A stretch of 64,000 nt of DNA, taken from the NCBI GenBank assembly GCA_013396755.1, contig VWZF01006736.1, positions 135,845 through 199,844 of the forward strand, written 5' to 3'. The position numbers and the translations under genes were made by a program. The first letter of the stretch is position 1. Each line of letters starts with the position of its first letter. This DNA comes from Sclerurus mexicanus (lineage: Eukaryota; Chordata; Aves; Passeriformes; Furnariidae). This document shows, piece after piece, positions 38,720-51,900 of the stretch. Below the pieces are notes generated by a model, which was given only the letters and a program-made list of their open reading frames with translations, was not told the origin of the DNA and ran no database searches.

Positions 38720-39674
38720 TCTGAAAGCTGAGAGATGGAAGCTCATGGAAGTGCATCCTTGCTTCTCTTCTCCTGAGAAGTCCCTACTGGAAACTGTCAG
38801 AGGCAAAATAGAAGAGTATTATTTCTAAAGTAAAGCAGTCTTTGTAAATGCTCCTAATAGACTTGCAAAACTGTAAAGACATGATGTGTCCAAAGAAACT
38901 GGTATAAAAGACCTAAGGGGTGTAATATTTGTCTGCGAAAGAGAAGATGGCAGAGAGTGCCAATATAAGAAGTACAGTTTTAATCTTTCCATCTAAATAT
39001 TCTCCTGGGCTCTCTTTAGTGTATGAAGTGAGTTTAGCCAGTCACCAAAATAGAGAAACATAACAATTCTGAGGAAAACTTCTTCTATATCATACTTTCT
39101 GCCTAGACAGTGAAAACATTTGAGGCTGTTATTTTCCAGGGGGTTTTCAAAGTGATTGTAGTACTCATGCTACTTGAGTCTCATTTCAGAAAAAGCTTGA
39201 GGATATAAAATATAATCTTCAATACAATTCTATTCACAGACACACGATAAACATCAATGAAAGGAGCTGTCTGAATTGTATGTCTTGTGTTTCACCCAGT
39301 TAAAAGCTTATTCTATTCATTTCAGCATAAGTCCATTGCCAGTGGTTTCTGAGGAAGTGATAGGAAAACATATTACATGGAACGGGAGGGATGGAAAATT
39401 TTAAAGAAACTTATTAAATTATTCCAAAAGTGACGCTTTGAAATTCTTTGGAAAGATGCTGGATTACTGTTGCATAGAGATTTGCCTGTTTTATGGGAAG
39501 TGATGTTGCATGGCTGCTTTAATATCGTACTACAGACGTCTAGTTACAAAGTAATGGTTTACACCGTGGACATAAACTTTGTGTTGCAAGCCCATAAGTA
39601 ATGTACCTGAAGATGAAGTGTGAACTCAAGACCTGCATGGTACTTCTGTGAATCCTTTCTCTTACAGTGTAGAG

Positions 39675-40122
39675 ACCTTTACCAGTACGGCCACCAAGTT
39701 GATTAGAGGGCTTCAGCAAACTGGGTTTGGTTATTCTGGAAAAGAGAAGGCTTAGAGGGGGACCTAAGTGTAAGAAGTGCTGCCTTCCAGTACCTGAAGG
39801 GATCCTACAAGAAAGATGGAGAGGGACTTTTTCACAAGAGCATGTAGTGACAGGACAAGGGAGAATGATTTTAAACTGAAAGAGTGTATGTTTAGATTAG
39901 ATATTAGGAAGAAATTCTTTACTGTGAGGGTGATGAGACACTGGAATGGGCTGCCCAGAGAAGCTGTGGGTGTGTCATCCCTGGAGGTGTTTAAGGGCAG
40001 TTTGGATGGGGCTCTGAGCAACCTGATCTAGGGAAAGGTTTCCCTTCCTGTGGTGGTAGAATTGGAAGTGGATGACCTTTAAGGTCCCTTCTAACCCTGG
40101 CCATTGTATGATTCTATGATTT
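39675..40122 (+). mobile_element. CR1 LINE, 3' fragment
   Basis: This is a 3'-terminal CR1 piece in sense orientation. The C-terminal ORF2 frame (39816-40031) is uninterrupted and reads FRLDIRKKFFTVRVMRHWNG then LPREAVGVSSLEVFKGSLDG and ALSNLI, which is characteristic of CR1. The 3' UTR phrase GATGACCTTTAAGGTCCCTT and the terminal GTATGATTCTATGATTT are present. A deletion of about 25 bases relative to the usual consensus is suspected near 39715-39725. The lack of a poly-A tail and the octamer end are normal for CR1. Confidence 0.95.
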
Positions 40123-41079
40123 TACGGATAGTCATGCTCTGCAAGTGCTCCAGTATCCTGCTTCTAGGAAGGAGGTTGTGAGCTTTTCAGAATTTTATAT
40201 TTTCATAAGAACAACATGTTACAAAAAGTAGGTGCCATTAGAATAAATCACACTGAGGATGCTTTTGTCCATGACCTACAGCAAGGCTCTTGAGCAGTTA
40301 GAAGCTAATAATATTATTTTATTAGGTGATACAGTGCTGGTGCCTGCAGAAAATTTAAGAAGGCAATTTGTTAATTAAACATGAACATTACTATCTTCAG
40401 AAAATAAACAATAATTTGGGAATATTTTGTTTTTATTCACTATTTAACAGATCAGGAAAGTTCCATTTAGCAATATGTAATTGCTAAAAAATTGTTGTCA
40501 AACACAGTATTTGAGGAAAAAAAAGAACTAAACTGAATAAACATAAATGATACTTCTGTCTTTAACAGACAGCGTAAACAGTCCTGGGTGATGGGAACCT
40601 CCTCCTCCAACCATTACACAAATGTATCGGTAAAATGTCTAAAGCAGAAGAGAAGTAAAATTGACCTTGGAAAGGAACCAAAGGACTACATCATCAGTTT
40701 TGTGACTCCAATTTACAGTCTGATTTGGAAATGGTAAAAAAACAAGCACAAAAGCAGAAGTGGTTGCAATAAAGATGAATAAGTAACGAGAAATTTCCTG
40801 AATTTGAAATAGTTTAACTTAATATGCCATTAGTTTTGACTATGACTTTTTTTCTGAAAGCAGAGAAAATGAAGGCATGTGGCTGTGCCTTATTCTTCTC
40901 CATTCCAACTTTCTTATACCTCCATATACCAAAATTCATCATTGCTAGGTTCTACAGCTTCTTTGAAAAAGTTGAGCTAGACAATGTATCTGTTAGTTCA
41001 AAACTCATCAGTTTACTAAAATAATTAGTTTTAAATGAACACTATCCTTATGTGGCTTTTCATGACATCCTTCAAAGCC
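40123..41079. other. Unique AT-rich DNA
   Basis: No gene, element or simple repeat of note. Confidence 0.5.
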
Positions 41080-41640
41080 GCATGTAAAAGTTTATATTAT
41101 GAACTAACTACTCTCCGTCCTGTGATTAAAGGGCACATGATGACCTCATGAACCACCCTTTAGACTTCCAGTGCTTCTGGCTTTAATATTCTGTGCTAGA
41201 TTCACAGAGCTCTTCTACAGATGCTAAGCGTTCAATCCTGAAGGCTCCACTTCATCATCAGGTAATTAGTATTTTCATTAACTTGCTTATTGTCAAGGAA
41301 AATGAGCCTTGATCATCTAATTTTTCCTCAATGAGTTGAATATTGTAATATATCTATAATTAATGTGTTTTATGCCACAAACGTGTAATGGAGTGGAAAT
41401 CTGAGCCTGCTCCCAGCAGTCACTGTCAGTAAATGTTTGATGAATAAACAGAGACTTTCTAATGGGAAATGGTGGCGACTTTTATAAGCAGACACAATAA
41501 AGACTTTATTAACATACTTAAGAAGCATTCTGGGAAATAGAATTGAATGCATTATTACTGTAGGCTCCTTTTGTGAAAAGTAAATTTTACTGTCCCCATA
41601 ACAAATGTTTGCTTGTTTGATGTAACTTGTAGTGTCATTC
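41080..41640. promoter_or_regulatory. Possible conserved noncoding element
   Basis: A repeat-free, compositionally mixed block with homeodomain-type words (GGTAATTAGT near 41270, TAATTAATG near 41358), an inverted TCAAGG/CCTTGA pair (41295-41314) and an ACGTGTAATGG word near 41382. It differs in texture from the surrounding AT-rich DNA. This is a judgement from sequence character alone. Confidence 0.3.
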
Positions 41641-41784
41641 TTTTATGGAGCATCTTTCAGTGTAAATCTGTAATGCATTTTAAAGCTACATATTCCATAT
41701 AAGTCTATGAAATAAAAAAAAACAAAAATCCCTGTGAATCCCTATGAAATTTGTTTAAACTAATCATTTATACACCTAACTGTG

Positions 41785-41825
41785 AAGGAAAAAGAAAGAA
41801 AAAAAAAAGCAAAACAAAAAAAAAC
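41785..41825 (+). repeat. A-rich (GAAA/CAAA) simple repeat
   Basis: GGAAAAAGAAAG-type units are followed by CAAAAC and a run of As. Confidence 0.7.
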
Positions 41826-42210
41826 CAACACTGATGAGATATTTGAAAACTCAAATTAAAGTGAAAATCTTGTTAAAATGAAAATGTAACGTAGGTGTTC
41901 AGAGAGCGAAGGGAAGCTGGGGTAGAATGGCCAATCATTTGCCACATCTGCTATAACTAAGGCTAAATATGTCTTTAAAATTTACTAATTAACAGCTCCA
42001 GATGTAATATCAAATGCTATAATAAAGTGCTAGGAGTGTCTCTGAGTTAGTCAGGAACACATTTAGCTTCTTGACTGGCTCCAGAATGGAAACTAAAACT
42101 GCACAGGCTCAGTTTTCAGAGGTGTCATGTACACAGCCAGTGCTATAGTCAGTGATGACTAGAGTGTAAAAACACAGCCTTCAAAAAAAGGGAAGGCCTT
42201 TTCTCTTTTA

Positions 42211-42247
42211 CTTTTTTTTTCTTCTTTTTTTTTTTTTTTCCTTTTTA
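42211..42247 (+). repeat. Poly-pyrimidine (T-rich) tract
   Basis: About 37 bases are pure C/T, mostly T, including a run of 15 or more Ts. Confidence 0.85.
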
Positions 42248-45200
42248 CAAGCTGGCATGGTGTTTGCCTTCTCAGAACACACTGTATCTGAGGATCAACA
42301 ACTTGCCTAAGCAAGAAAGGCTCTTGAAACACATCTACTTCTTTTACTCAGGTAAGTGCCAATTCTGTGTCCTAATTTGCATGCAATTTAGAAGCTTTCC
42401 ACGGCATTGATGTAATATGATGGACAGGGCAGGAATAAAAACAGTGGAAGAAAAGGGGAAAAAAGATAGAGAGTAGGAAGCAAAGAAAACTTTTCATAAA
42501 AGAAAATTGGAGGGGACAATTGTGAGAGTAAGCAGGATGGTCTGTGGTTATTGATTCTCTCCACATCCCTGTCCTGGGAGCTTCAAATACTCCCCGCTCT
42601 GAGCCACCAACATTAACCACCAATGTTTTCAGTGAGTGGCTTTGATATACAAAGCTCCTGCCTATACGACTGGTGAGGAGCAAGGACAGGCTGGAAGAGG
42701 TTCCCATGCTGCCTGCCTTGCCATGAGTGGTCCAGAGACAGCTGTCAGGGTCAAACTCCAGATCATGCTCTGGGACAGGAGCTGAAGGTATAATCATGGG
42801 GAGCTGGCTCTGTTCCACACATCTGAATGGGAACTTGACACCTATACCCCATGGAGAAGACTCAGCACACCTAGGGTGTGAGGGATCTGTCCTACTTTAT
42901 GTGTATACTGCAAGATTTCTGAATCAAGCTGCAATGAATTACTTCAATTTCCTTATTTGATTTTGAAGGCAAAAGTTTTAATTTTATGTTCTATTGAGAT
43001 ATTTTAAATATTATGTTAAAACTCTACTTTGTTTAGAGAAAAAATGAGATGGGTCACACCATTATTAAAGAACAATATTTCCATAAGGAAAGTCAGTGCT
43101 CTTGCTTTTCATTACAGTTTGATGGAATGAATGCCAGAATTGTCTTTGGAGCAATTTTTTTCATTTCCAATTTGCTCTAGTAGATATAAAACCAGAAAAC
43201 TCAAGATTTGATACAAGTAAATCCCAAGATGGAGATATTTTGTAGAGGCACCCATAATTCAGAAAAGAATTGCCTACTCTTGTGTGTTTTTACTGACCAA
43301 ATGTAGATAACTATTACATTTACATTTAAAGTAGCTGTTAAACTCCCAGGGCGATCAATGAAGAGACACTGTCACTTACAGCTTATGATTTATCTCATCC
43401 TAATGTAGATCTCTGGAGTAAGCCAGATGAATCTCAGTCTAAAAGCATGTCTTTCTTATCACCTCTTCACCAAGAAACGTGACTCACTCAGATGTTGAAG
43501 TTTACTTGAAAGATGTTTAGACTTAAATAAATCTCCCTTTGAAAACAAACTGGTCAAAACATTAGGAATCTAACCATAGAGAATAATTTAGAATGTCAGA
43601 GGATAAAGATGCGAGATTAAAGTTGATTTTTTTCTAATTGATGATGTAGGTCAGACATACTTTTGACTTCACCACAAGAAATTTTGTTGAAGGTGTTTTG
43701 TAGGGGCAAGACTGAGGAGAACTTCTGAGAGGAATTTTAACTCTGGCCTACAATTTTTTCCAGTGGGTAGATTCTTCATCTCTTGCAAAAGGGACTTAAT
43801 CAAATCAACTTGTGGAAAATAATGTTAAGAAAATTAAGTAATGTGGTTGAATGCTGTGTTTATTCCACCCAAACTTAACCACCTAGATGGGTGTCCAAAA
43901 CAAAGTGTATATTCACTATGGCTTCTTCTGGGGAAGACCAACAATTTCATATCTGGTCCTCTTCTGGGTGTATTTACCTCAATTCTTGCTAACTACACTG
44001 GAAATGAAAATATCCTGAGCTCTGAAGTTTGACAGCCATGACATCTGCCAAGTGTAATTTGATACACAGGTAAAAAAAATAATCTCTACATTGTCTGAAA
44101 CATCCAAAGTGAAATTTAATTTTTTGGGGAAGCTATATGGTTAAATCAGTATCAATATGGCAATTTTGATTATATATTTTTCATATTCACTGTCTGTTGC
44201 AATTATTCAGATGAATGAGGTGCTTTACAACAGATGGGAAAAAGCTCAATACCAAAATCATAAAATCAAAACCCCAATAAATCAATATATAAGATGTATT
44301 TTAATGTTCTCTGGTATCATGAACTAAACCATTTGATTTAAATAGTGGTCCAGTTTTCAGAATGTTGGAGAAAAGAAAGGTATGTTCTCATTAATGAAAA
44401 CTAGTTAAGTAAGATTTTATGACTTTTCTGTCTTCACATCAGCATCTTGGGTGGAATATGGATTGTTTTGAAAATATAGGGACTGCTGGCAGGTTTTTTT
44501 CACTGTAGCCAGGGTTACTTTTGTTTTCTCTGGTTCTGGAATGTGGCAGCATACTGAAAAGTATAGGAAATATCTTAGAATTCTCCCCTTGCCTCTCTTA
44601 ACTAAAACCTTCTTATTTTGTATCTGAAATGTAAGAAAGCAAGAAATTATTTTGCAGGACAGAGTTTACTGTTATAACAACAGATGAAATTCGAGTACAT
44701 TTTTTTTCCCCACAAGAACTGCCCAAATTGAAGACAACGCACCATTGAACATCAGCAGCACAAAGTGGGAGCACAGTGCTTTTCTCCATTATACTGCTAT
44801 TGATCTCAATATCTACACCTTTTTTTCTAGTTTACACTATCATTACAAAATTAATATTTGACCCAGTTTTCTAATAAGAGATACATATATTTCTACAGAC
44901 TTCATTGATCTTACATATGTTTCTGGAACTACCTGATATTTGATAAGATTTATCTTTGGATAAGATATTTGAACCATAAAAAAAAAAAAGATTATTGAAA
45001 GTTCAAATTAACTAATTTTATGAAAAGTACTAATTAGAAATAGATGAAAACATAGCAATGAAAAACCAAAGTAATACATTGTTTTCTATTTTGCTACAAA
45101 AGGACAGAGAAGAAAAAGAGTTTGGCAAAATAATGCATATAAAGGCCAGATATCTGTGTCCTGAGGCCATCAGAGACTTCCCTAATGGACTACAGAATGC

Positions 45201-45681
45201 GTAAAATAATTAATCATGTGGAGAAGGTATTGCCAGGGTTAGAGATGGGGTCTTGAGCTTTTAATGGAAATACTCTGTGATTGAGCTGGGAAAAAACTTC
45301 TGTAGTTAGAAGAGGAGGGCATCTGTCATACTTAATTCATAGTGGTTTAGGAGCACAATAAAATAATAGACATGGTTCAGCACTTCTATTTTGTGGGGTA
45401 TTAAAACTATATATAATACAGGAATAGCACAAATATACAGTGAACCACTCTCCATGGTAGTGTTCACAAATATCAGTAGGAAGAATGTTTAAAAGGTTAA
45501 ACTCAGACTCTCTGGGGTCAGATTTGTTCCCTCACTAACAATACATCTATCTCCCTGACTAATCTTTCTGTGTATACTTTAAAAAAACCCTGCTATCTTT
45601 TCTACCTGCCTGTTTCATCGATTGATGAGATAGAATGAAAATGGATCATTTTATTTATGCCTTTGTTGGAGGTCTGAACAC

Positions 45682-45729
45682 AAAGATTTACCTTATAATA
45701 AAGATTTGCCTTATAATTTACCTTATAAT
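45682..45729 (+). repeat. 18-bp tandem repeat, 2.7 copies
   Basis: AAAGATTTACCTTATAAT is followed by a copy differing at one base (TTTGCC) and a third copy lacking its first six bases. AAATA-type low complexity follows to about 45745. Confidence 0.9.
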
Positions 45730-46747
45730 AAATAAACAAATAAATGAAAGGTAGTTCTAGTACTAACGTGCAAGTTTTACAGACCTAGAATTGTATTAAG
45801 ACTGAATAACTTAAAAGGGAAACACAGTTAAGGTTACTTGTACACATGAAATCTCAATCTGTCCCTCTGATGGAGACAATTTATGATACAATCTTTAACA
45901 ATATGATCTGGAACCTACCTTTTTCCACAGGATGCCTTCCTTATTTATTGTATGGGATAAACAGTGTTAGCTATTTGAGCATTTCCTTTAATCTTTTTTT
46001 GCATTCCCATAGGTCAAGAAGTGAATCTTTTCTTCTTCTGTGCTACTTTAATCCCTCATCCAACAGTTTTGGTGTCCAAATGGAGGTGGCTAACATCTAT
46101 GTTTTATTCAGAGATTGATCATTATGCAGTATGCAGGAATACTACTCTGTACTCACACAAAACAAACAGAACTGCTCAGAAAATGAGAGTACAATCCACT
46201 GAAAATCATACCATTTGAGATTCTTAGTCAACTAAAGAATGATTATTAGACAACAGGCTTGAAAGAAACAAGATATATTTAATTGTGCTGGAGATTTATT
46301 AAAGGCAATGCAGGAAACTTCTGAAGACTTTCATCTGAATTACTTGGTGCAGGTCAAGTTATACACAGTAAAGAAAATTCATAATTCAAACTGAAATAGT
46401 GACACACAAAGACTGAGGTACACATTTTCGGTTGTGTTTGCAGTTTCTGAGTATGTTTAGAATCATATACAAGGGTTGAAATGTGTTCCAAAAAGAATTT
46501 TTTGGGATGACCAATAATCAAATAAATATTTCAAGAGAATATAAACCTTTGGTGTTTCCAGTACAATTATTGCAATCTCTAATTATACTATAAAGATTCT
46601 AAATTATGTCAGTATTCATAATTTTTGATGGTTTTATTGAAGTTTGATCCCCCTCATAAAAAGTAAGTTTTGCTTTAGGCAGTTAAAAAGAATTTACTGG
46701 AAAAACACAAATATATCAACATATCACAGTAGCGATATGTATATTAA

Positions 46748-46952
46748 ACACAGAAACATAGAAAGCCTTGGGTTGGAAGGAGCCTTAAAACGTATTTAGT
46801 TCCATCCTACCCTGCCAGGGGCAGGAATGCCACCCACTAGACCAGGTGGCTCAGAACCCCACCCAACCGGGCCTTTCCAGGGATGAGACATCCACAACTA
46901 CTCTGGGCAACCTGTTCCAGTGCCTCACTACCCAATTTCTTCTCCAGCAGAG
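46748..46952 (-). mobile_element. CR1 LINE, short 3' fragment
   Basis: This begins with the reversed CR1 terminus (AGAAACATAGAAAGCC), then CTTGGGTTGGAAGGAGCCTT. The minus strand carries a degraded ORF2 end (frame-shifted LEQVAQSSCGC block corresponding to the WNRLPREVVD region). Similarity ends in the TTCTTCTCCAGCAG phrase near 46950. It is 5'-truncated. Confidence 0.9.
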
Positions 46953-48911
46953 GAAAAAAATGCTCCCATGTAACCAAATTTATGATGACACAGAGTGTCA
47001 AGTTGCACCAATTAGACCAAAAGGACATATAAGAGCAGGTGACAATAGGACACAAAAGTATTATTAAAATTGCTTTCCAGCTTGGACAAGAAGTTCAGCC
47101 CGTTCAGCACTACCAGCTGAGTAGGTCTATGTGAATTCCAAGCCTTTGCAGCAGCTCACATCACTTTATGAGCAAGACTTTGTAGACATAGACAAACAGC
47201 CTGAGAGGCCGTACATTTCTCAGTCCTGCTGTCTTTGGATGACCTCTGTACGGAAGAAGGGACTCACTGGCTGCTATGAAGGAGGCGTCTGGCAGATATT
47301 ATGAAGATTGCACTGGGAGTAAAGAGGAGGTGAAAAATATAAAGGATCTGTATCTGATGGGGATTGAACTCAAATAGAAAGTAAAACGGGCTGGACTTCT
47401 GCCCAAGCCAGTTAATGGGAGATTTAACATTTGTTTCAGGAGCTGTAGTGTCAGGCCCCTGTGAATTAACAAGGGCTGGAGCATGGGAGGGAAGAAGTAA
47501 ATAGGCTGCCCACAGCAGTAAAAGTGTTTTTGCCTAAGGGTGCTGTGCTGTGCTGTGATTTGGTGTGTGTATACATATTCACGCTACCTCTAATCTTGAC
47601 TGAATGGACACTACCTAGGGTGACTAAGGCTCTGACAACATATAATCAGCAGCACAAGCCGGTAGAACATCCAGGCACCTTCTCAAGCAGCTGCTATCCC
47701 CTGAAGCTTGTGTTGCTGCAGCTTTACTCAGCCATAGCTGGGTCTCATTTGACCACCACTGTCTAAACCACTGCAGGCATGATGTGAGTATTTCGAGGGG
47801 GCTGTAAATGAGGCATGTTTCAACATCTCTACCATATAGCTACAAAGAAGGTAGCTGATGGTCAGATTTTAGGGCATGAAGCCTGTGCCATAATGCTCAG
47901 TTTCTGATATGCTGATGATGCAACTAAACTATGTTGTAACAAAACACCTATGTGTGAATGTATGTGTAACTGTGTTTCCTTGAATTCTTAGCAAAATAAA
48001 TATATAAAGGAGAAGCTAAAGGTACATAAAAGCACTGATGGACCCTTAAGTGAATAGGGTTAAACTGGTGGAGGGAGGCTGGATGTCTGAACGTCACAGC
48101 TGTGGCCCAGTGATAGACAGGCTGAGGCAGTGGGGGTGAGAAGAGTGGGCATATGATGGTAGTTGAAGTGTCAAGGGGGTACAATTTATTGAAAAGCAGA
48201 TCACAAAGGAGAAAATCCTTCTTGCATATTATTAGGGCTATTGATTGATTTATATAGTGCATTTCTTAAGCAAAGCTCTTTATAGAATTACAAACTATTA
48301 AAGCTGAGTGAATAACTCACAATGAATAATTTATTTCATGAATTTAACCTTTCTTTCTGCTCATGAAATAGCCACAAAGAGATTACTATTTCCTTAATTA
48401 TTCAGTGAATTTTTTAATGAACTTTTAAAACACTATGAACTCATCACCAGGAAGGTTCTGATAATACGACATAACCATGGACTCTTTGAGTGTTAATTGT
48501 TTAGAGACAACCAGACTTGTGGCTAGCAAAATCACATGCACTGTCCTGCGTAAATCTGGTGGCTTGCAGTACATGCCTACTACACAGAGCAGTGCTTTGC
48601 AGTGATAGCTGAGCTCTTTCTGAATAGGCGCAGTTTTAGGACAGAAAGCAAGAGAGCTGTGGCTATGTGGAACTCCAACCCCACCATCCATCCCTAAGCA
48701 GAAAGAGTTTTAACATGGCACAAAGTTTCCTGCTGTTAGCTGGGGTTGATGACAAGTGTGGGTGTACTGAGCTGCATGGTCTTGTGGAGATGCAGGAATC
48801 CCTCTGGGGTGCCTCCACAGTGCTGTGCATCTCAGAGCACCTAGAGATACTCCCTCCCTGTACACATCAAGTCAGTTGGTTATGCACCTTAGTCCTGTGT
48901 TTTGATTTTCA

Positions 48912-48944
48912 GTTTTGTTTTTTTTGTTTGTTTGTTTTTTTTTT
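48912..48944 (+). repeat. TTTG simple repeat
   Basis: T runs are interrupted by G at roughly four-base spacing. Confidence 0.8.
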
Positions 48945-51900
48945 AAATCAAAGCCTTAATTCATTGTGATTCAATGTAATGTTTTCTCCTGATAGAATGA
49001 GTATGTAAAGCTCTGAATTTAAATGCTGTGTTACTCTAAAATTCCTCTTCCATGAATATTCAGGTAAGTACCATGCAAGCCTATTCTTTGATATATTTTT
49101 GCCATGATACATTACATCCATAAATATTTGCAGAAAGTGAACATGAAAGAAAGGAATGCAAACTGTGACAAAATAGGTGTAGTAGTTGTGCATTAAGCAC
49201 TGGACCCCCAAAACAAATCCCTTAGAATTGTTCTACTTCATTGTATTAAACGTCAGTCATGCCTGAGAAAACAAGGAACTAAGCAGAAATAGGAATAGCA
49301 GAGGCACTATTTAATAGTTTGGAAAGAAGACTATGTCTTCTGAAAAGGAGGGAAATATAAGGAGGGCCTGGTAGCAGCTTGTTTTAACCTATCATCTCTA
49401 ATGCAGCCATCATTCTTGGAGGCTAGAGGCAGATTCTAAAGATATGTGTAAATACTCTCTATCCTAAACTTTAGCTCATTTCCTTTCAGGTTTTGCCACA
49501 GGACTTTTAAAAACTGTTTCACAATTAAAGTTTTATGCTGCACAGATGGAGAAAAATGAACTTCCAGCATAGCTCTGTGTTGTGGCAATGGACAATGCTT
49601 TTTTAATTACAGAGCAAACTTTGAGATATTTTCTCTACTGCTGTATTCTAAGGCAATAGCAAACAAGACTGAGGAGTAATGCATTTTGCAGCTGCTAGTG
49701 AGTGTCTTAGTGCTTCACAGTGCTAATACTCTGAATGGGGCAGCAGATTAATACTTCACCTGTGACAAAATGGTGCACTCTTTAAATGGAGTAATTTAAA
49801 ACAAGATATTAACAGATATCTCTAGACTTTTTAAAAGGAGGTCTTGATTTGATATAATATCAAATGCTGCTTTCAGAACTCTCATGAGCTTCCAGATGGA
49901 GAGAACACTGAGTCTTTGTCTTTCTTGTTTCTATTTTTTTGGGTTTGGGAGTATCACTGTACTGAAAGATGGTGTTAATTACTGAGTCCTGGTGTCTGTC
50001 AGCCCTTTTGTCATGCTCAGGGGAGCTCTTTTGGAGTGATAACCCAGTGGTTAGGTCCATATCTCATAGCACACATAGGGCATACACAGATTCTCCCAGA
50101 GGGAAGGAAATCAGAGGAGCTCTTGTATTGCTCCTGACGTTTCACACTCCAGGACCAAGCTAGAGCAGGTCCAATGCAACCCCCTCCCCCAGGGTGAATC
50201 TGAAGTGAGTTTCAGGTTCTCAGCAAGAACAGTTTTGATCTCTAAATCCATTTGTATTTGTCCACGCTAACCAATAAGGTAGATATAGACACAGTTAAGG
50301 AAAAGGCCAATTACCTGACAATTTTAGTTTGAAACAGTCTGGATGTCCAAACTCAAAATATGCAAACAGAGACAAAACGCTGTTCTGACTTTCTGATTAA
50401 GTTTAAACCTCTTGTATCAGACTGTTATTACCTTTTAAGAAAGTAACTATGTTACACAATTTTGCTAAAACACTAAATACTAAATATGATAATATGTCAT
50501 CCTCATTTTAGCAAGCTAAACAATCTCTCTACCTTCATAATATTTAAATAGAGTTAGATCATTCTGGATAGCTGATCACTGTGCACTTCAGATGTTTAAC
50601 AAATGTTATGAGCATAAGTGTGCATCTCAAATGTATATTTATATTGTTGTGCATAGAGTAATGTGTCTTCTGGGTCCTATTGTAAACAAGCTGTCAAGCT
50701 TAACTGGGTTACCCTGTAAAAATATCTTTCCATAAATAAATTGAAAAAAACCCAACCCAACAGTCAAGCAGTGTCTTCTAATAGGTTTGATCCGAAAATA
50801 AGGAGAAAAAAAAAATGTAATAACACAATAATGTAGTTCTGTTCAGATTGCTTCTCAAAATGTGAGTATTTGTAACTTTGGCATATAGTCACATTTAGGC
50901 TACTTTTTTTTCATTCTCCTCTTGCTAATGTGGAAAATTCCATATTCAATTATGTCCAGTCACACCCAGTTTGTTATTTGTCTCTTCTAGCCGCTCATGT
51001 CCTTAGATATGACTAAAATTATCCACAGAGAGATCAAAAGTGCATTTGCCTGCTACATGTTCAGTGCTGCAACAGCAGAACAGAGAGATGACAGCATCAG
51101 ACATAAGTGGCTTTTACAGACAGCCCAGTACCTGGGGAAGGATTAGAAGTAATACACAACAGCCATAGATTATTTGTGGTGAAATTATAACAGTGTTAAC
51201 AGAGATCAAATATAATTTATTTTGGCTCCTTTTCTGAGCTTGAAATCTCTGTTGCTATGACTGTTTGTCTCTTCTCTGTCACCCTCTTTGATCTACTTTG
51301 TTTTCTCATACAAATACTGTATGTAATGATGACATTTATGCCAACCTTTAAAATAAAATCACTCCTGTTTTGAGGAGGGTTACATAGTAGTACTACCAGA
51401 CTTCTCATAAATGCAGAGTAAAATGCTCTGACATTCTAACAGATGAAAAATAATTGATTATATAAAACTTATTCAAGAACTTGCTAATTTAGATTGTGAA
51501 CTGCTTTCATTAGAGCTCTAGTTTAGCTATTCATTCTTTTAAGGAATGAAATTATCTGTTTTTTAATCATTGGGATGAAAATTCTTTCTTTTTTAATTCA
51601 CAAAATACTTTGTTTTCTGGAACTTGCTGATGAGGAAGTCAGTGTAAAAGAGACAGTTATCTTTTCTCCCTCTTCAAAGGGGATTTGAAATTGAGTAAAT
51701 AATGATAAAAATTAAAAAAGGGTCTCCAGTGGAGACAGCCTAGGAAGACTAGGTGATGAGCATTTGAAAATATTCTTTTTAAGTTTTCTCAGGTTGCTTT
51801 TTGTATATATACAAAAATACATGAGAGAACAAGACTGAGTTTTTCTCCTATCAGTGTATTCTTGACAAACTTGGATGCTAAAAACTGCTGTTTCTTTATT

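Larger units (their letters stand above)
35701..39669. other. Unique noncoding DNA
   Basis: AT-rich single-copy sequence. It holds the exon-like segment at 36142-36197, a short CA run at 36610-36621 and a 17-bp palindrome at 38703-38719. Open frames up to 100 codons show no family. Confidence 0.5.
41641..46746. other. Unique AT-rich DNA
   Basis: No gene is identified. A 148-codon minus frame at 42372-42818 has a hydrophobic C-terminal part and no known domain. Simple repeats are A-rich at 41785-41825, a pyrimidine tract at 42211-42247 and a tandem at 45682-45729. The region 42530-42900 is GC-richer than its surroundings and could be a decayed unrecognised element. Confidence 0.5.

Noticed and set aside
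39816..40031. 71-codon frame as a host gene
   Set aside because: It is the C-terminus of CR1 ORF2 inside a 5'-truncated element.
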